Part shown: positions 17,011 through 24,418 of the stretch, one piece after another
Layout: the number at the start of each line of letters is the position of its first letter
Numbering within the stretch: the first letter of the stretch is position 1
Assembly: GCA_009837725.1 (NCBI GenBank)
Contig: VXSY01000289.1
Location: 1-34,017 of the forward strand
Direction: 5' to 3'
DNA: 34,017 nt
From: Gammaproteobacteria bacterium
Lineage (GTDB): Bacteria; Pseudomonadota; Gammaproteobacteria; Pseudomonadales; Azotimanducaceae
Position numbers and translations under genes: made by a program
The notes under the pieces: generated by a model
Seen by the model: only the letters and a program-made list of their open reading frames with translations
Told to the model about the DNA's origin: nothing
The model's database searches: none

Positions 17011-18177
17011 GTGGAATCCCCTGACGACCACACCGCCGCACCGTCGGCCCTTGGTTACCTGTACCAGTGCCGCATCGCGTTGCTGCTTGGTATTCAAGCG
17101 ATACCCGACACGCCCGATGCAAGCATATCGGTGGAGAGGTTCGATGACGTCGCATTCGAGACCGGCGGGTGCCCCACTGATATCATCCAGACTAAGCATC
17201 ACCTCGGCAGCTCCCGGAGTCTGTCAGACAAGAGCCCCGACCTATGGCGCACACTCGAGATCTGGTGTAAGTGGCAGAGGTCCAGCATTGCTTCACCTTC
17301 TACAACCAAATTCGTACTCATCACCACCGAGACCGCCCAGGAGGGCTCCGCGGCCTCATTTTTGCGTGTTCACGACCGCGACGAAGACCGAGCCCACGCT
17401 TTACTGTTGGCCGCTTCTTCGAACTCGGCCAGCCAAAGCAACGCCGCCGCCTACAACGAATACCGAACTTTGGGTGAACCACTCCGGTTGAGCCTTTTGG
17501 ATTCCGTTACCGTTCTCGACCGGTCTCCCGCCATAGGAGATGTGCGTGCCGATGTTGAACGAGAGCTTTTTCACGTCGCGAGCCGCGATCAACTCCCGCA
17601 CCTAGTAGACAGACTAGAGGGTTGGTGGTTTGACCTGCTGATCAATGGCCTCTCGGGAACCACAGTTAACGCCATTCCTGTCACTGCGATCGACCAGCAG
17701 ATCGAGCAACTGCGGGAAGCCTTCCGTAGGGACGCGTTGCCGGTGGACTACGGTTCTGGTTCGCCGACTCCAGATGTGATCGCTGAGCTGGATGATCGCC
17801 CGTTTGTCCGCCAGCTCCGGAGAATCGATATCAGCACTCCACGCATAGAATACGCGATACGAGATTACTATCGTGCTTTCGAACAGAGAGGACGTTGGCT
17901 GCGCGAGGATCTCGTCCTAGATGGCGAACTGGATCGCTATGACACGGAACTCGTCGAAGCATGGCAGCCCCGTTTCGCCGCAATGCTAGAGAATGTCGAT
18001 GCCATGGCCTCGGCGGACGGGCAGAAGGAGCTTGGGCGCACTCTCTTTCGCTGGGCCGAACAAGATGCAACTTTCCCTTTCAGGGGAGTGTATGAACGCT
18101 TTCTCACCCACGGCAGCTTTGAGATTCTGTCAAACCGGCGCCATGTCGGTTGGCACCCCAGCTACAAAGACGACTAG
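17011..18177 (+). CDS. ABC-three-component system effector: Cap4-like nuclease domain with ABC-3C C-terminal domain
   Basis: The protein has 388 residues from GTG 17011. The N-terminal part begins SALGYLYQCRIALLLGIQAI, then SVERFDDVAFE and DIIQTKHH. That is the layout of restriction-like Cap4/DUF4297 nucleases: a Tyr-Gln helix, an acidic pair and a QxK motif. The C-terminal part (RGRWLREDLVLDGELDRYD, then GSFEILSNRRHVGWHP) resembles the specialised tail of ABC-3C effectors. The predicted role is DNA cleavage when the partner ATPase senses foreign DNA. The GTG start with CGAGG upstream is preferred to ATG 16894, whose extension is Cys-rich and unlike the family. It is followed after 27 bp by the middle component. 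Confidence 0.78.
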   Translation: MESPDDHTAAPSALGYLYQCRIALLLGIQAIPDTPDASISVERFDDVAFETGGCPTDIIQTKHHLGSSRSLSDKSPDLWRTLEIWCKWQRSSIASPSTTKFVLITTETAQEGSAASFLRVHDRDEDRAHALLLAASSNSASQSNAAAYNEYRTLGEPLRLSLLDSVTVLDRSPAIGDVRADVERELFHVASRDQLPHLVDRLEGWWFDLLINGLSGTTVNAIPVTAIDQQIEQLREAFRRDALPVDYGSGSPTPDVIAELDDRPFVRQLRRIDISTPRIEYAIRDYYRAFEQRGRWLREDLVLDGELDRYDTELVEAWQPRFAAMLENVDAMASADGQKELGRTLFRWAEQDATFPFRGVYERFLTHGSFEILSNRRHVGWHPSYKDD

Positions 18178-18204
18178 ACGGCTACCGGATCAAAGGGGAA
18201 GAGT

Positions 18205-18708
18205 ATGTTGCGACAATGGGACCTGCGCACGAACGAAGAGGCAAGCCTCTTCAATCCTTCGTTCTGCGCAATCTTGCTGGCCGAAGCCGCCTTCGACCAT
18301 CGACGCAAAAGCCATCTGCCGCTACCGTTCCCACTAGCGTTTCTCGTACTTCCTATAGTCCTCCACCGGGGTACGCGCCTAGCATTGCCCGCCACAACCG
18401 TTACGGCCTTGCTACCGTGGGTCGAGGGTAACCGCGACCTCCTTGCGCGATTTCCAAGCCGTGTCGCCACGATGCTGGACACAACTAGGGAAGCGCTCGT
18501 CTTTGGCCTCCAAAACCATTGGCTTCGCATTGAGGAGCCGGCAGCGCTAGCAGTTGGTCCTGATCGCAAGACAGCAACGGTTCGCCGGACACCGTTTTTC
18601 ACGGACGAAGTGCGAGAGTGCCTGGAACGAGCTGCGTTCGTTGGAAGGTGGTTTGCCGCGGCAGGCACGACGGCTACGATATACGCTTCTCTGGGGGTCT
18701 CACCGTGA
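18205..18708 (+). CDS. ABC-three-component system middle component
   Basis: The protein has 167 residues. The N-terminus NEEASLFNPSFCAILLAEA and the segment PLPFPLAFLVLPIVLHRGTR are characteristic of the small middle-component proteins of three-component ABC systems (MC3-like by memory). The proline- and leucine-rich PFPLAFLVLPIVLH is the strongest signature. It is thought to bridge the SMC-like ATPase and the effector; no catalytic residue is seen. The ATG at 18205 has AAGGGGAAG just upstream. The stop TGA overlaps the GTG start of the ATPase by 4 bp (18705-18708), so stoichiometry is probably set by translational coupling. Confidence 0.82.
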   Translation: MLRQWDLRTNEEASLFNPSFCAILLAEAAFDHRRKSHLPLPFPLAFLVLPIVLHRGTRLALPATTVTALLPWVEGNRDLLARFPSRVATMLDTTREALVFGLQNHWLRIEEPAALAVGPDRKTATVRRTPFFTDEVRECLERAAFVGRWFAAAGTTATIYASLGVSP

Positions 18709-20642
18709 GTCTTCGAATATCGAGAATCGCGTTGTATAGCTCGACGGGAGAGATCCGAGAAATTTCTTTTAATCTTAATGGGTTGAGCATCATCACGGGC
18801 GTATCCCAGACGGGGAAGTCCGCTCTGATTGACATCGTGGACTACCTCACAGGGAGAGATCACTGCCACGTCGCCGACGGCGTCATCCGAGAGAAAGTCG
18901 CATGGTACGCCGCCCTCTTTGACTTGAATGGTGCGAGCATTTTCATCGCCAGACGCAACCCTGCGCCAGGCCAGCGGACAAGTGGGGACGTCTACCTCAG
19001 TCGAGAGTCGGGCGGGGGCCTGCCCCGGATGGCGGACTTGAGCAAAAACACAACCACGACGGCATTGGAGAGCTTTTTGACGGCCTCGCTTGGGATTAGC
19101 GAGAACGAAGTACGTCCTGAGACATCTGTGTCCGGGGTTCTCCGTGCGCAGTTTCGGCACGCCCTCTTCTACTCGTTCCAAGATCAAAACGACATCGATA
19201 GCAAGCGCAATCTGTTTCACCGCCAGGACGAGGACTTCGTGGGTCGCGACATTCGCGACACACTGCCTTATTTCCTTGGTGCCATGGACGAAGACGCCTT
19301 GACGAAGCAGGCGGAACTGCAGCAAGTGAGACGACGCCTCCGGCAGCTTGAGCGCGAGCTGCGTGCAGCGCAATCTCCAGACGGCCCTGCCGGGCCACGG
19401 GCTCAAGCCTTGGTAGACGAGGCTAAACAGGTAGGCCTCCTCGACGAACGCTCGGTAACAACCACGGAGGAACGCACGCTTGAAGTACTACGCACAATTG
19501 CCGAAGACGCGACAATCCGCGACCAAGAAATCATCGAGGACGGGGAGGATCTCCTCGTGGCCTTGCAATCTGAGAGGCAGGGCCTGCGTATGGAGTTTGA
19601 GCGGCTCAACGCGGAAGTTCGAACTACGCGCATGTTTGCGGCCGAGTCCAACGCCTACACAAGAGAGGCGCGTGAACAACGAGCTCGCCTAAGTTCCATC
19701 GGCCTTGTGAGCAACCCCACGGACGAAACGCACCATTGTCCCGTCTGCTCGAGCTCCCTCGATGTCCCGCCTCCTTCCGTCCGCCAAATTGGAGAGTCAC
19801 TTGAGGCGCTCAGCCACGAGCTTGATTCCGTGGAGTCAGAGAACCCTCGCGTCCAGATGCGGCTTACGCGGCTGATGGCCGAACAGACGGAACTCCGTCA
19901 GCGCCTACGCGAGAATCAGCGACGAATCTCAGCCCGCATTCAGGAGAACGAAATTCTCCGCGTCCAACGGGACAACTTCATTCTTCAGGCACGTACGATA
20001 GGCAAGGTTCAGCAGTATCTTGAGGCCGCCGACCTCGTCGACGAGAACGCGGCCCTCCGTCGCAGTCTAGACGATCAGCGAAATCGCATCGCCATGCTGG
20101 AACAAGAGCTCGACCCTGAGCTGATACGGGACGCCGTCACCGCATACTGCAACATAATCGGTTCCTACATGACCGCTTACTCTGATGGGCTTGGCTTGGA
20201 GCACGGAGGCAGCCAACTGCGTTTAGACGCTCGCAACCTGACGGTCGTTGCCGACACCGACTCTGGACCCGTGCCACTTGGCCAGATGGGAAGCGGTGAG
20301 AACTGGGTGGGCTACCATGTGCTGGCGCACCTCGGACTTCACAAGTGGTTCAGGCGCCGAAACCGGCCCGTGCCCGGCTTTCTTTTTTTTGACCAACCGT
20401 CGCAGGCTCACTATCCCTCCAGCCGAGACCAGGAAGGCTCCCTCGCAGATCTACCGGACGAGGATCAAGAAGCGGTTCGCCGCCTGTTCCGTCTCATCTT
20501 TGATGTTTCTGAAGAACTCGGGACTGACCTCCAGATCATCCTGATGGACCATGTCGACCTCTCCGAGCAGTGGTTCGAAGACGCCGTTGTCGAGCGGTGG
20601 CGCTCGGGTGAGAAGCTCATTCCGGCCGATTGGCTTGCCTGA
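18705..20642 (+). CDS. DUF3732 SMC/Rad50-like ABC ATPase of the ABC-three-component system
   Basis: The protein has 645 residues. Walker A is GVSQTGKSALIDIVDYL near residue 36. Long charged helices (about residues 205-340 and 375-470) predict a coiled coil. Between them sits a Rad50-type zinc hook, HHCPVCSSSL (Cys about 345 and 348). The signature-like GQMGSGENWVGYHVLAHLGL, Walker B FLFFDQPSQAHYP and switch His IILMDHVD follow in order near the C-terminus. These match DUF3732 proteins, the ATPase of ABC-3C systems. The inferred role is to sense or clamp DNA ends and release the nuclease effector. The GTG at 18705, overlapping the previous stop, is preferred to the ATG at 18618. Confidence 0.87.
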   Translation: MSLRISRIALYSSTGEIREISFNLNGLSIITGVSQTGKSALIDIVDYLTGRDHCHVADGVIREKVAWYAALFDLNGASIFIARRNPAPGQRTSGDVYLSRESGGGLPRMADLSKNTTTTALESFLTASLGISENEVRPETSVSGVLRAQFRHALFYSFQDQNDIDSKRNLFHRQDEDFVGRDIRDTLPYFLGAMDEDALTKQAELQQVRRRLRQLERELRAAQSPDGPAGPRAQALVDEAKQVGLLDERSVTTTEERTLEVLRTIAEDATIRDQEIIEDGEDLLVALQSERQGLRMEFERLNAEVRTTRMFAAESNAYTREAREQRARLSSIGLVSNPTDETHHCPVCSSSLDVPPPSVRQIGESLEALSHELDSVESENPRVQMRLTRLMAEQTELRQRLRENQRRISARIQENEILRVQRDNFILQARTIGKVQQYLEAADLVDENAALRRSLDDQRNRIAMLEQELDPELIRDAVTAYCNIIGSYMTAYSDGLGLEHGGSQLRLDARNLTVVADTDSGPVPLGQMGSGENWVGYHVLAHLGLHKWFRRRNRPVPGFLFFDQPSQAHYPSSRDQEGSLADLPDEDQEAVRRLFRLIFDVSEELGTDLQIILMDHVDLSEQWFEDAVVERWRSGEKLIPADWLA

Positions 20643-21020
20643 CGCATTGGGTGCCAGCGACCAGTCTTCGGCACGGAATGGTCCGGTATCTCTCGAGACA
20701 GCGACGGCGTCGTTCGCTCCCCTTCTTTTGGCTAGGCGCAACCCAGACCCGATTCGACGCCCATCCCGGCGCTGGCTCATCGCCTCGGCTTCAGGCTCAC
20801 TTCCATATTGAAATGGACTCGGGTTGCCCGGCGTGTTCACGTGACAGTGTCCCAACCGTCGAGATTGAGCGCGTCGACCAAGATCGGGTGCCTTCGAGGT
20901 GACGCCGTGCAGGTGTAACGATGGCCTGATGCCCGAGCAGGGTCAACGGTACTGGTCATCGACGCAATCATGACAGGCGTCGATGTGGCCGCGGTGATGT
21001 AGGGACTTACCCATGGGCGA
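20643..21020. other. Spacer between two convergent defence operons
   Basis: These 378 bp separate the ends of the plus-strand ABC-3C operon and the minus-strand operon. It holds an inverted repeat at 20957-20985 and a short palindrome TCACGTGA at 20837-20844. Open frames exist on both strands (for example the minus frame with DTGPFRAEDWSLAPNASG near 20690), but none has a domain I recognise. It could be decayed mobile DNA. Confidence 0.45.
20957..20985. terminator. Inverted repeat, possible bidirectional terminator
   Basis: Arms CATCGACGC and GCGTCGATG pair perfectly over 9 bp around an 11-nt loop, between two convergent operons. No T-run follows on either side, so a classical intrinsic terminator is not proven. 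Confidence 0.3.
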
Positions 21021-21983
21021 TCAGCGCTTAGTGATCTTTGGTCCGGCGTACACGATGTACAACGGCTTTCCTGCCAGCTTGGGCCACGAGAAATGCAGCC
21101 GAAGCGTCATCTGCGATACTTTCCCGTGCCAGGGGCAGAATAGGGAGTTCGATGGATCACCTGGGACGTCAAAGGTCAGTTCATTCTTGAAATTACGTTT
21201 CTCCGATTCCGCCGAGTCGGAGAACAGGGCTCGGCCGCCAGAGAAGTAGTCCTGGACAATCCGACGAGTTTCGGCGTCCCAAGTGCCGGTGTCGTCAACC
21301 GCACGAGCGAAACGATCCAAGATGCTGAGCAAGACGAGAAAGCGGGCTGCGGCGCTGGCGGAGAACGGGACTCCGGCCAGATGCACGAAGCAGTCTTCTG
21401 CGAACGTCAGAGCTGCAAACCGTGCGCCCGATGCCTCGCGCAAGTCATCCCACGAAACGAGCGGCTGCGCCCGGGCCTGCATTTCCGAATCAAGCGCTTC
21501 GGGTTCCCACCAGTTGCCAACGATGCCGCTTCGATCGTGGAGCCCTTCCGCCTCTCGAACCCAAGTCACTTCAAGAGGGGAGTGACACCAATCGGATGGT
21601 GCTAGACTGACTAGGCCGCACTCCACGCCGTGCAATGTCCTGAAGGCAGCCTCGCCGGTCGAGGTGTCGGTGACCACTTCGTTGCGACATTCCAGATAGT
21701 CGCTCTCGCCATGCAGTCGGACATCGTCCCAGAAGGGACCGGACCGGGTGAGCCAAGTCATAACTGCACGCCGCTCGCTGTCTTTGTGGAGGTTGCCGAT
21801 GGCGGCCTGCATAGGCATGTCTGCTACCGGCATCGCGTTGAGGAACCCCCTATTGCAATGGACTTCCCGCCCGAAGCGCCGGGCAGTGGTTCGCACCTCC
21901 ATCAGACGTTGCAGTGCATCGCGGAACCCGGCGAAATCGTGGAACTGGCCATGCACCGATAGTTCGTTCGCTAGCAATTCCAC
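21021..21983 (-). CDS. Unrecognised 320-aa protein, third gene of the DUF262-DUF3696 module
   Basis: I do not recognise a named domain. The protein is soluble, without a signal peptide or membrane segment. Seen features are a His/Arg-rich early part (SVHGQFHDF, then RRFGREVHCNRGF), a Trp-rich middle (AVMTWLTRSGPFWDDVR, SPSDWCHS-like LAPSDWCHSPLEVTWV), and a C-terminal tail LRLHFSWPKLAGKPLYIVYA ending in GPKITKR. The start is GTG 21983, only 1 bp after the stop of the ATPase gene, with GGGG upstream. It is therefore coupled to it and probably acts with it, perhaps as an effector or sensor; that is inference from position. Nuclease, ADP-ribosyltransferase and TIR motifs were looked for and not seen. 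Confidence 0.7.
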   Translation of the reverse strand: MELLANELSVHGQFHDFAGFRDALQRLMEVRTTARRFGREVHCNRGFLNAMPVADMPMQAAIGNLHKDSERRAVMTWLTRSGPFWDDVRLHGESDYLECRNEVVTDTSTGEAAFRTLHGVECGLVSLAPSDWCHSPLEVTWVREAEGLHDRSGIVGNWWEPEALDSEMQARAQPLVSWDDLREASGARFAALTFAEDCFVHLAGVPFSASAAARFLVLLSILDRFARAVDDTGTWDAETRRIVQDYFSGGRALFSDSAESEKRNFKNELTFDVPGDPSNSLFCPWHGKVSQMTLRLHFSWPKLAGKPLYIVYAGPKITKR

Positions 21984-21984
21984 C

Positions 21985-23154
21985 TCAACCCCAGCCGGCC
22001 AGATAGCTCATGTCTTGATCGAACTGGTCGAAAAACCCGGGAGGCCAATCTGTGATGTTTCCATCGTTGTCGATGGAGGGGCTCTCGACCTGGGCCACGC
22101 GGGACGCGTCGGCCTCGTGACGGGGCCGGAAGAAGTACAACGCTGCTGCGTCTGGGCTGATGCGGCCCTGCTTGACCGCGCGCCGAATGCCGTTCAGGAC
22201 ATGGTCGCTGTGGGACTCGACCAGCACTTGGACCCCCGCGTGTGCCACCTCGGCCAAAAAAACACCCATTCTAGACTGACCGGCGGGATGCAAATGCACT
22301 TCAGGGTTCTCGATAAGGACTAAGTCGTCAGGCTTTGCCGCCAAGGTGGCTACGACGATCGGTAGCACCTGTGTGATCCCGAATCCCGTATGGCCTGGCC
22401 GATGGAAGTCGGTGTGGCGCGACGTGCGTACTCCGAGCGTGACAGCGTTTGCCCGTGGTACTGCCGTCAGGTCCATCTCGAAGCCCGGAAAGAACTCGCC
22501 CATGCGCGCTTCGACCTGCCGCAAGAGAGTTGGTGGAGCCCCTTCAACGAGGAGTGGGATGGCGACTCTTTCATCTCCGCCGGAGTAGAGCAGGCTGGCC
22601 GCGCTCTCGCCACCCTCGCCGACGAGGGGCAACTCCGGGCTGTCCAGCACATAAATGTCCCTTGGCCCTAGGCGTTCGGCGGCGAGCCAAGTCATGCCGC
22701 GCAGTCGGCGGGCTAGGGAACGACCCTCGGTGGAACTGGCCACAGGTTCGGGGAGCAGCTGGTGCAAGGCGTGGGGTTCACCTGGGCGCCATACTGCTTC
22801 ATTGCGTCCGCGAACCTGCACTTTGCGAATGGACAGGGACATCGCGCTTTGGTCGCCAACTAGGTCCCAGGCCACCGCGCCCGCGTCGCCATCCTCTAGA
22901 GCCAGCGAAAGGTCCCGTCCCCCGCTAACGTGGTCAATAACGTCTCTGACGGCACCGAGTCGAAGCGCCGGCCCGTTGAGCAAGAGCCGCTGGGCCCACT
23001 CGTGCTCGCGAATCGTCTGGTGCAGGAGAACGAGCGCTTGTAGCACTGACGACTTGCCAGAAGCGTTGAGTCCCGATAGCAACGTCAGTCGTTGCAGTGG
23101 TAGCTTGAGCGCCTCGAAGCATTTAAAATGTCGCAGGTCAACACGAGTGATCAC
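21985..23154 (-). CDS. DUF3696 AAA/OLD-like ABC-type ATPase
   Basis: The protein has 389 residues. The N-terminus ITRVDLRHFKCFEALKLPL and Walker A SGLNASGKSS (G28 to S35) are typical of RecF/OLD-type ATPases. Walker B is LVLIENPEVHLHP and the switch His is in VLVESHSDHVLNGIRRAV. The tail SIDNDGNITDWPPGFFDQF is the signature of DUF3696. No TOPRIM domain follows, so this is an ATPase-only member that probably needs a separate effector. The start is GTG 23154, which overlaps the end of the DUF262 gene by 17 bp. The stop is 1 bp before the next gene. It likely forms a complex with both neighbours. Confidence 0.85.
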   Translation of the reverse strand: MITRVDLRHFKCFEALKLPLQRLTLLSGLNASGKSSVLQALVLLHQTIREHEWAQRLLLNGPALRLGAVRDVIDHVSGGRDLSLALEDGDAGAVAWDLVGDQSAMSLSIRKVQVRGRNEAVWRPGEPHALHQLLPEPVASSTEGRSLARRLRGMTWLAAERLGPRDIYVLDSPELPLVGEGGESAASLLYSGGDERVAIPLLVEGAPPTLLRQVEARMGEFFPGFEMDLTAVPRANAVTLGVRTSRHTDFHRPGHTGFGITQVLPIVVATLAAKPDDLVLIENPEVHLHPAGQSRMGVFLAEVAHAGVQVLVESHSDHVLNGIRRAVKQGRISPDAAALYFFRPRHEADASRVAQVESPSIDNDGNITDWPPGFFDQFDQDMSYLAGWG

Positions 23155-24244
23155 CGAGCACCTCCCGAAGTGCCTTCTGCGCCATTTCGAATCTTGTCTT
23201 GACCCTTTTTAGGTCGTTCGTGCCGTAGGTGATGGCCGCGTTGAATGCTTCGTCCCACAGCAAATAGTGGAACGCTTCGCGGACCGCTGTCACGTTGGAC
23301 GCGACTTGCTCTTCCGAATAACGCGAAAGTCCAGTGGACATTACGTCCCAAAGTGACGCGTTCAGTACAGCTCGCCTTTCCTGACCAGGGTCGTGCTTGC
23401 GGAACGCTTGGCGTCCGAACAGGTGGAAGTTATTGCGGAGACCGCGTCGGAGTTGCTCAGAAAGTGCCACCAAACCTGCTTCGTGCGTCTCGTTCATTCG
23501 ACAAAGCGTACGGGCGAGAAAGTCGTCCATGTCTTTACGGTAGGCGTCGGGCCCAAGCAGCTGGAAGGCGCAGAATCGATTGACGAACTCCCGGTCCCGC
23601 ATAGCCTTCGAGTTGAGGCTGTCGCCGGTGGCGCTGCTGAACTCCTCGGTCTGAGATTCGTCCTTGAGAAAGCGCGTCGCCTTCCCCATGTAGAGGCAGT
23701 TGCGCATTTGCTGTCGCGTCAATTGTTCGCCTCCATTTACGCGCTCGAAGATGTCCAATCGTGCCCGTTCGGGCGCTTTGGAGTCGATGATGTAGAAGAT
23801 CAGGTTGCAGTCTTCCACGCGGTTTTGGTGTTTCGGGGGCAAATCGGAGAACCGCTTTCCATGGAGCTCGACACGGTCGGGGAGTCGGAGCCTGAGTTCC
23901 CCGCTCGTGAAGCGTCTGAATGTGGACAGGCGCTGCAGGCCATCCACCACGACCATACGGCCTTCGGCGTCCTCCGCCATGTAGAACACTGGCAACGGAA
24001 TGCGCATAATCACGGACTCGATCAACTTGCTTTGCTTGTCTTCGGCCCAGATGAAGTCGCGTTGGAAATCGGGGTTCATGACGTAGCGCCCTTGGTCGAT
24101 GCGATGCAGGACATCGCGGACCGTGCGGTGGTCATTCCTGATTAGCATCTCATCGAGGGGATACTCGCCCCAAGACGCCCCTTCAGCATCCAATCCCTCG
24201 GGGTCTTCAACGTCGGTTGGTTGGTCGGCCGTTTCTGCGTTCAC
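23138..24244 (-). CDS. DUF262 (GmrSD/SspE N-domain-like) protein
   Basis: The protein has 368 residues. It has the hallmarks of DUF262, a ParB/Srx-like fold: YVMNPDFQRDFIWAEDKQSKLI at about residues 54-75, IPLPVFYMAE, the key VVVDGLQRLSTFRRF (DGLQR at 101-105), and FERVNGGEQLTRQQMRNCLY. In GmrS, SspE and BrxU this domain binds or hydrolyses a nucleotide and senses modified DNA. Here the usual partner HNH domain (DUF1524) is not seen in the C-terminal 130 residues, so another gene may supply the nuclease. The start is GTG 24244 with AGGAGGG immediately upstream. The gene begins 52 bp after the restored end of mod. Confidence 0.85.
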   Translation of the reverse strand: MNAETADQPTDVEDPEGLDAEGASWGEYPLDEMLIRNDHRTVRDVLHRIDQGRYVMNPDFQRDFIWAEDKQSKLIESVIMRIPLPVFYMAEDAEGRMVVVDGLQRLSTFRRFTSGELRLRLPDRVELHGKRFSDLPPKHQNRVEDCNLIFYIIDSKAPERARLDIFERVNGGEQLTRQQMRNCLYMGKATRFLKDESQTEEFSSATGDSLNSKAMRDREFVNRFCAFQLLGPDAYRKDMDDFLARTLCRMNETHEAGLVALSEQLRRGLRNNFHLFGRQAFRKHDPGQERRAVLNASLWDVMSTGLSRYSEEQVASNVTAVREAFHYLLWDEAFNAAITYGTNDLKRVKTRFEMAQKALREVLGDHSC

Positions 24245-24296
24245 ATTCCCTCCTGATTCCCTTGTCTTGCCCGGGTTGATGCCGGTTCCAAGTCTA

Positions 24297-24418
24297 TTAC
24301 ACCCCGAACACCTTCATCACCTCGTCCCCTAGGTGGTTGATCACTTTGGCCGCGATTCTTCCGGAGGTGGGTTTGGGGAAGGGGCGGGAGGTTTCGCTGT
24401 TTAGGGTGGCCCAGGCTT
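24297..24418 (-). other. Detached C-terminal tail of the type III methylase (after frameshift)
   Basis: Downstream of the apparent mod stop, another frame reads WATLNSETSRPFPKPTSGRI and then AAKVINHLGDEVMKVFGV before a TAA at 24297-24299. This string continues mod in sense and spacing and looks like the usual end of such methylases. One missing base at about 24419-24420 (expected Pro-Glu-Ala-Trp) would join it to the main frame, adding about 36 residues. Confidence 0.75.

Noticed and set aside
18174-19406. Open frame of 410 codons on the minus strand
   Set aside because: Opposite the ABC-3C middle component and ATPase, both of which have clear family motifs.
21985-23154. DUF3696 ATPase as an OLD nuclease (Gabija/OLD type)
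   Set aside because: The chain ends soon after the ATPase core with the DUF3696 tail; no TOPRIM motif (E...DxD) is seen.
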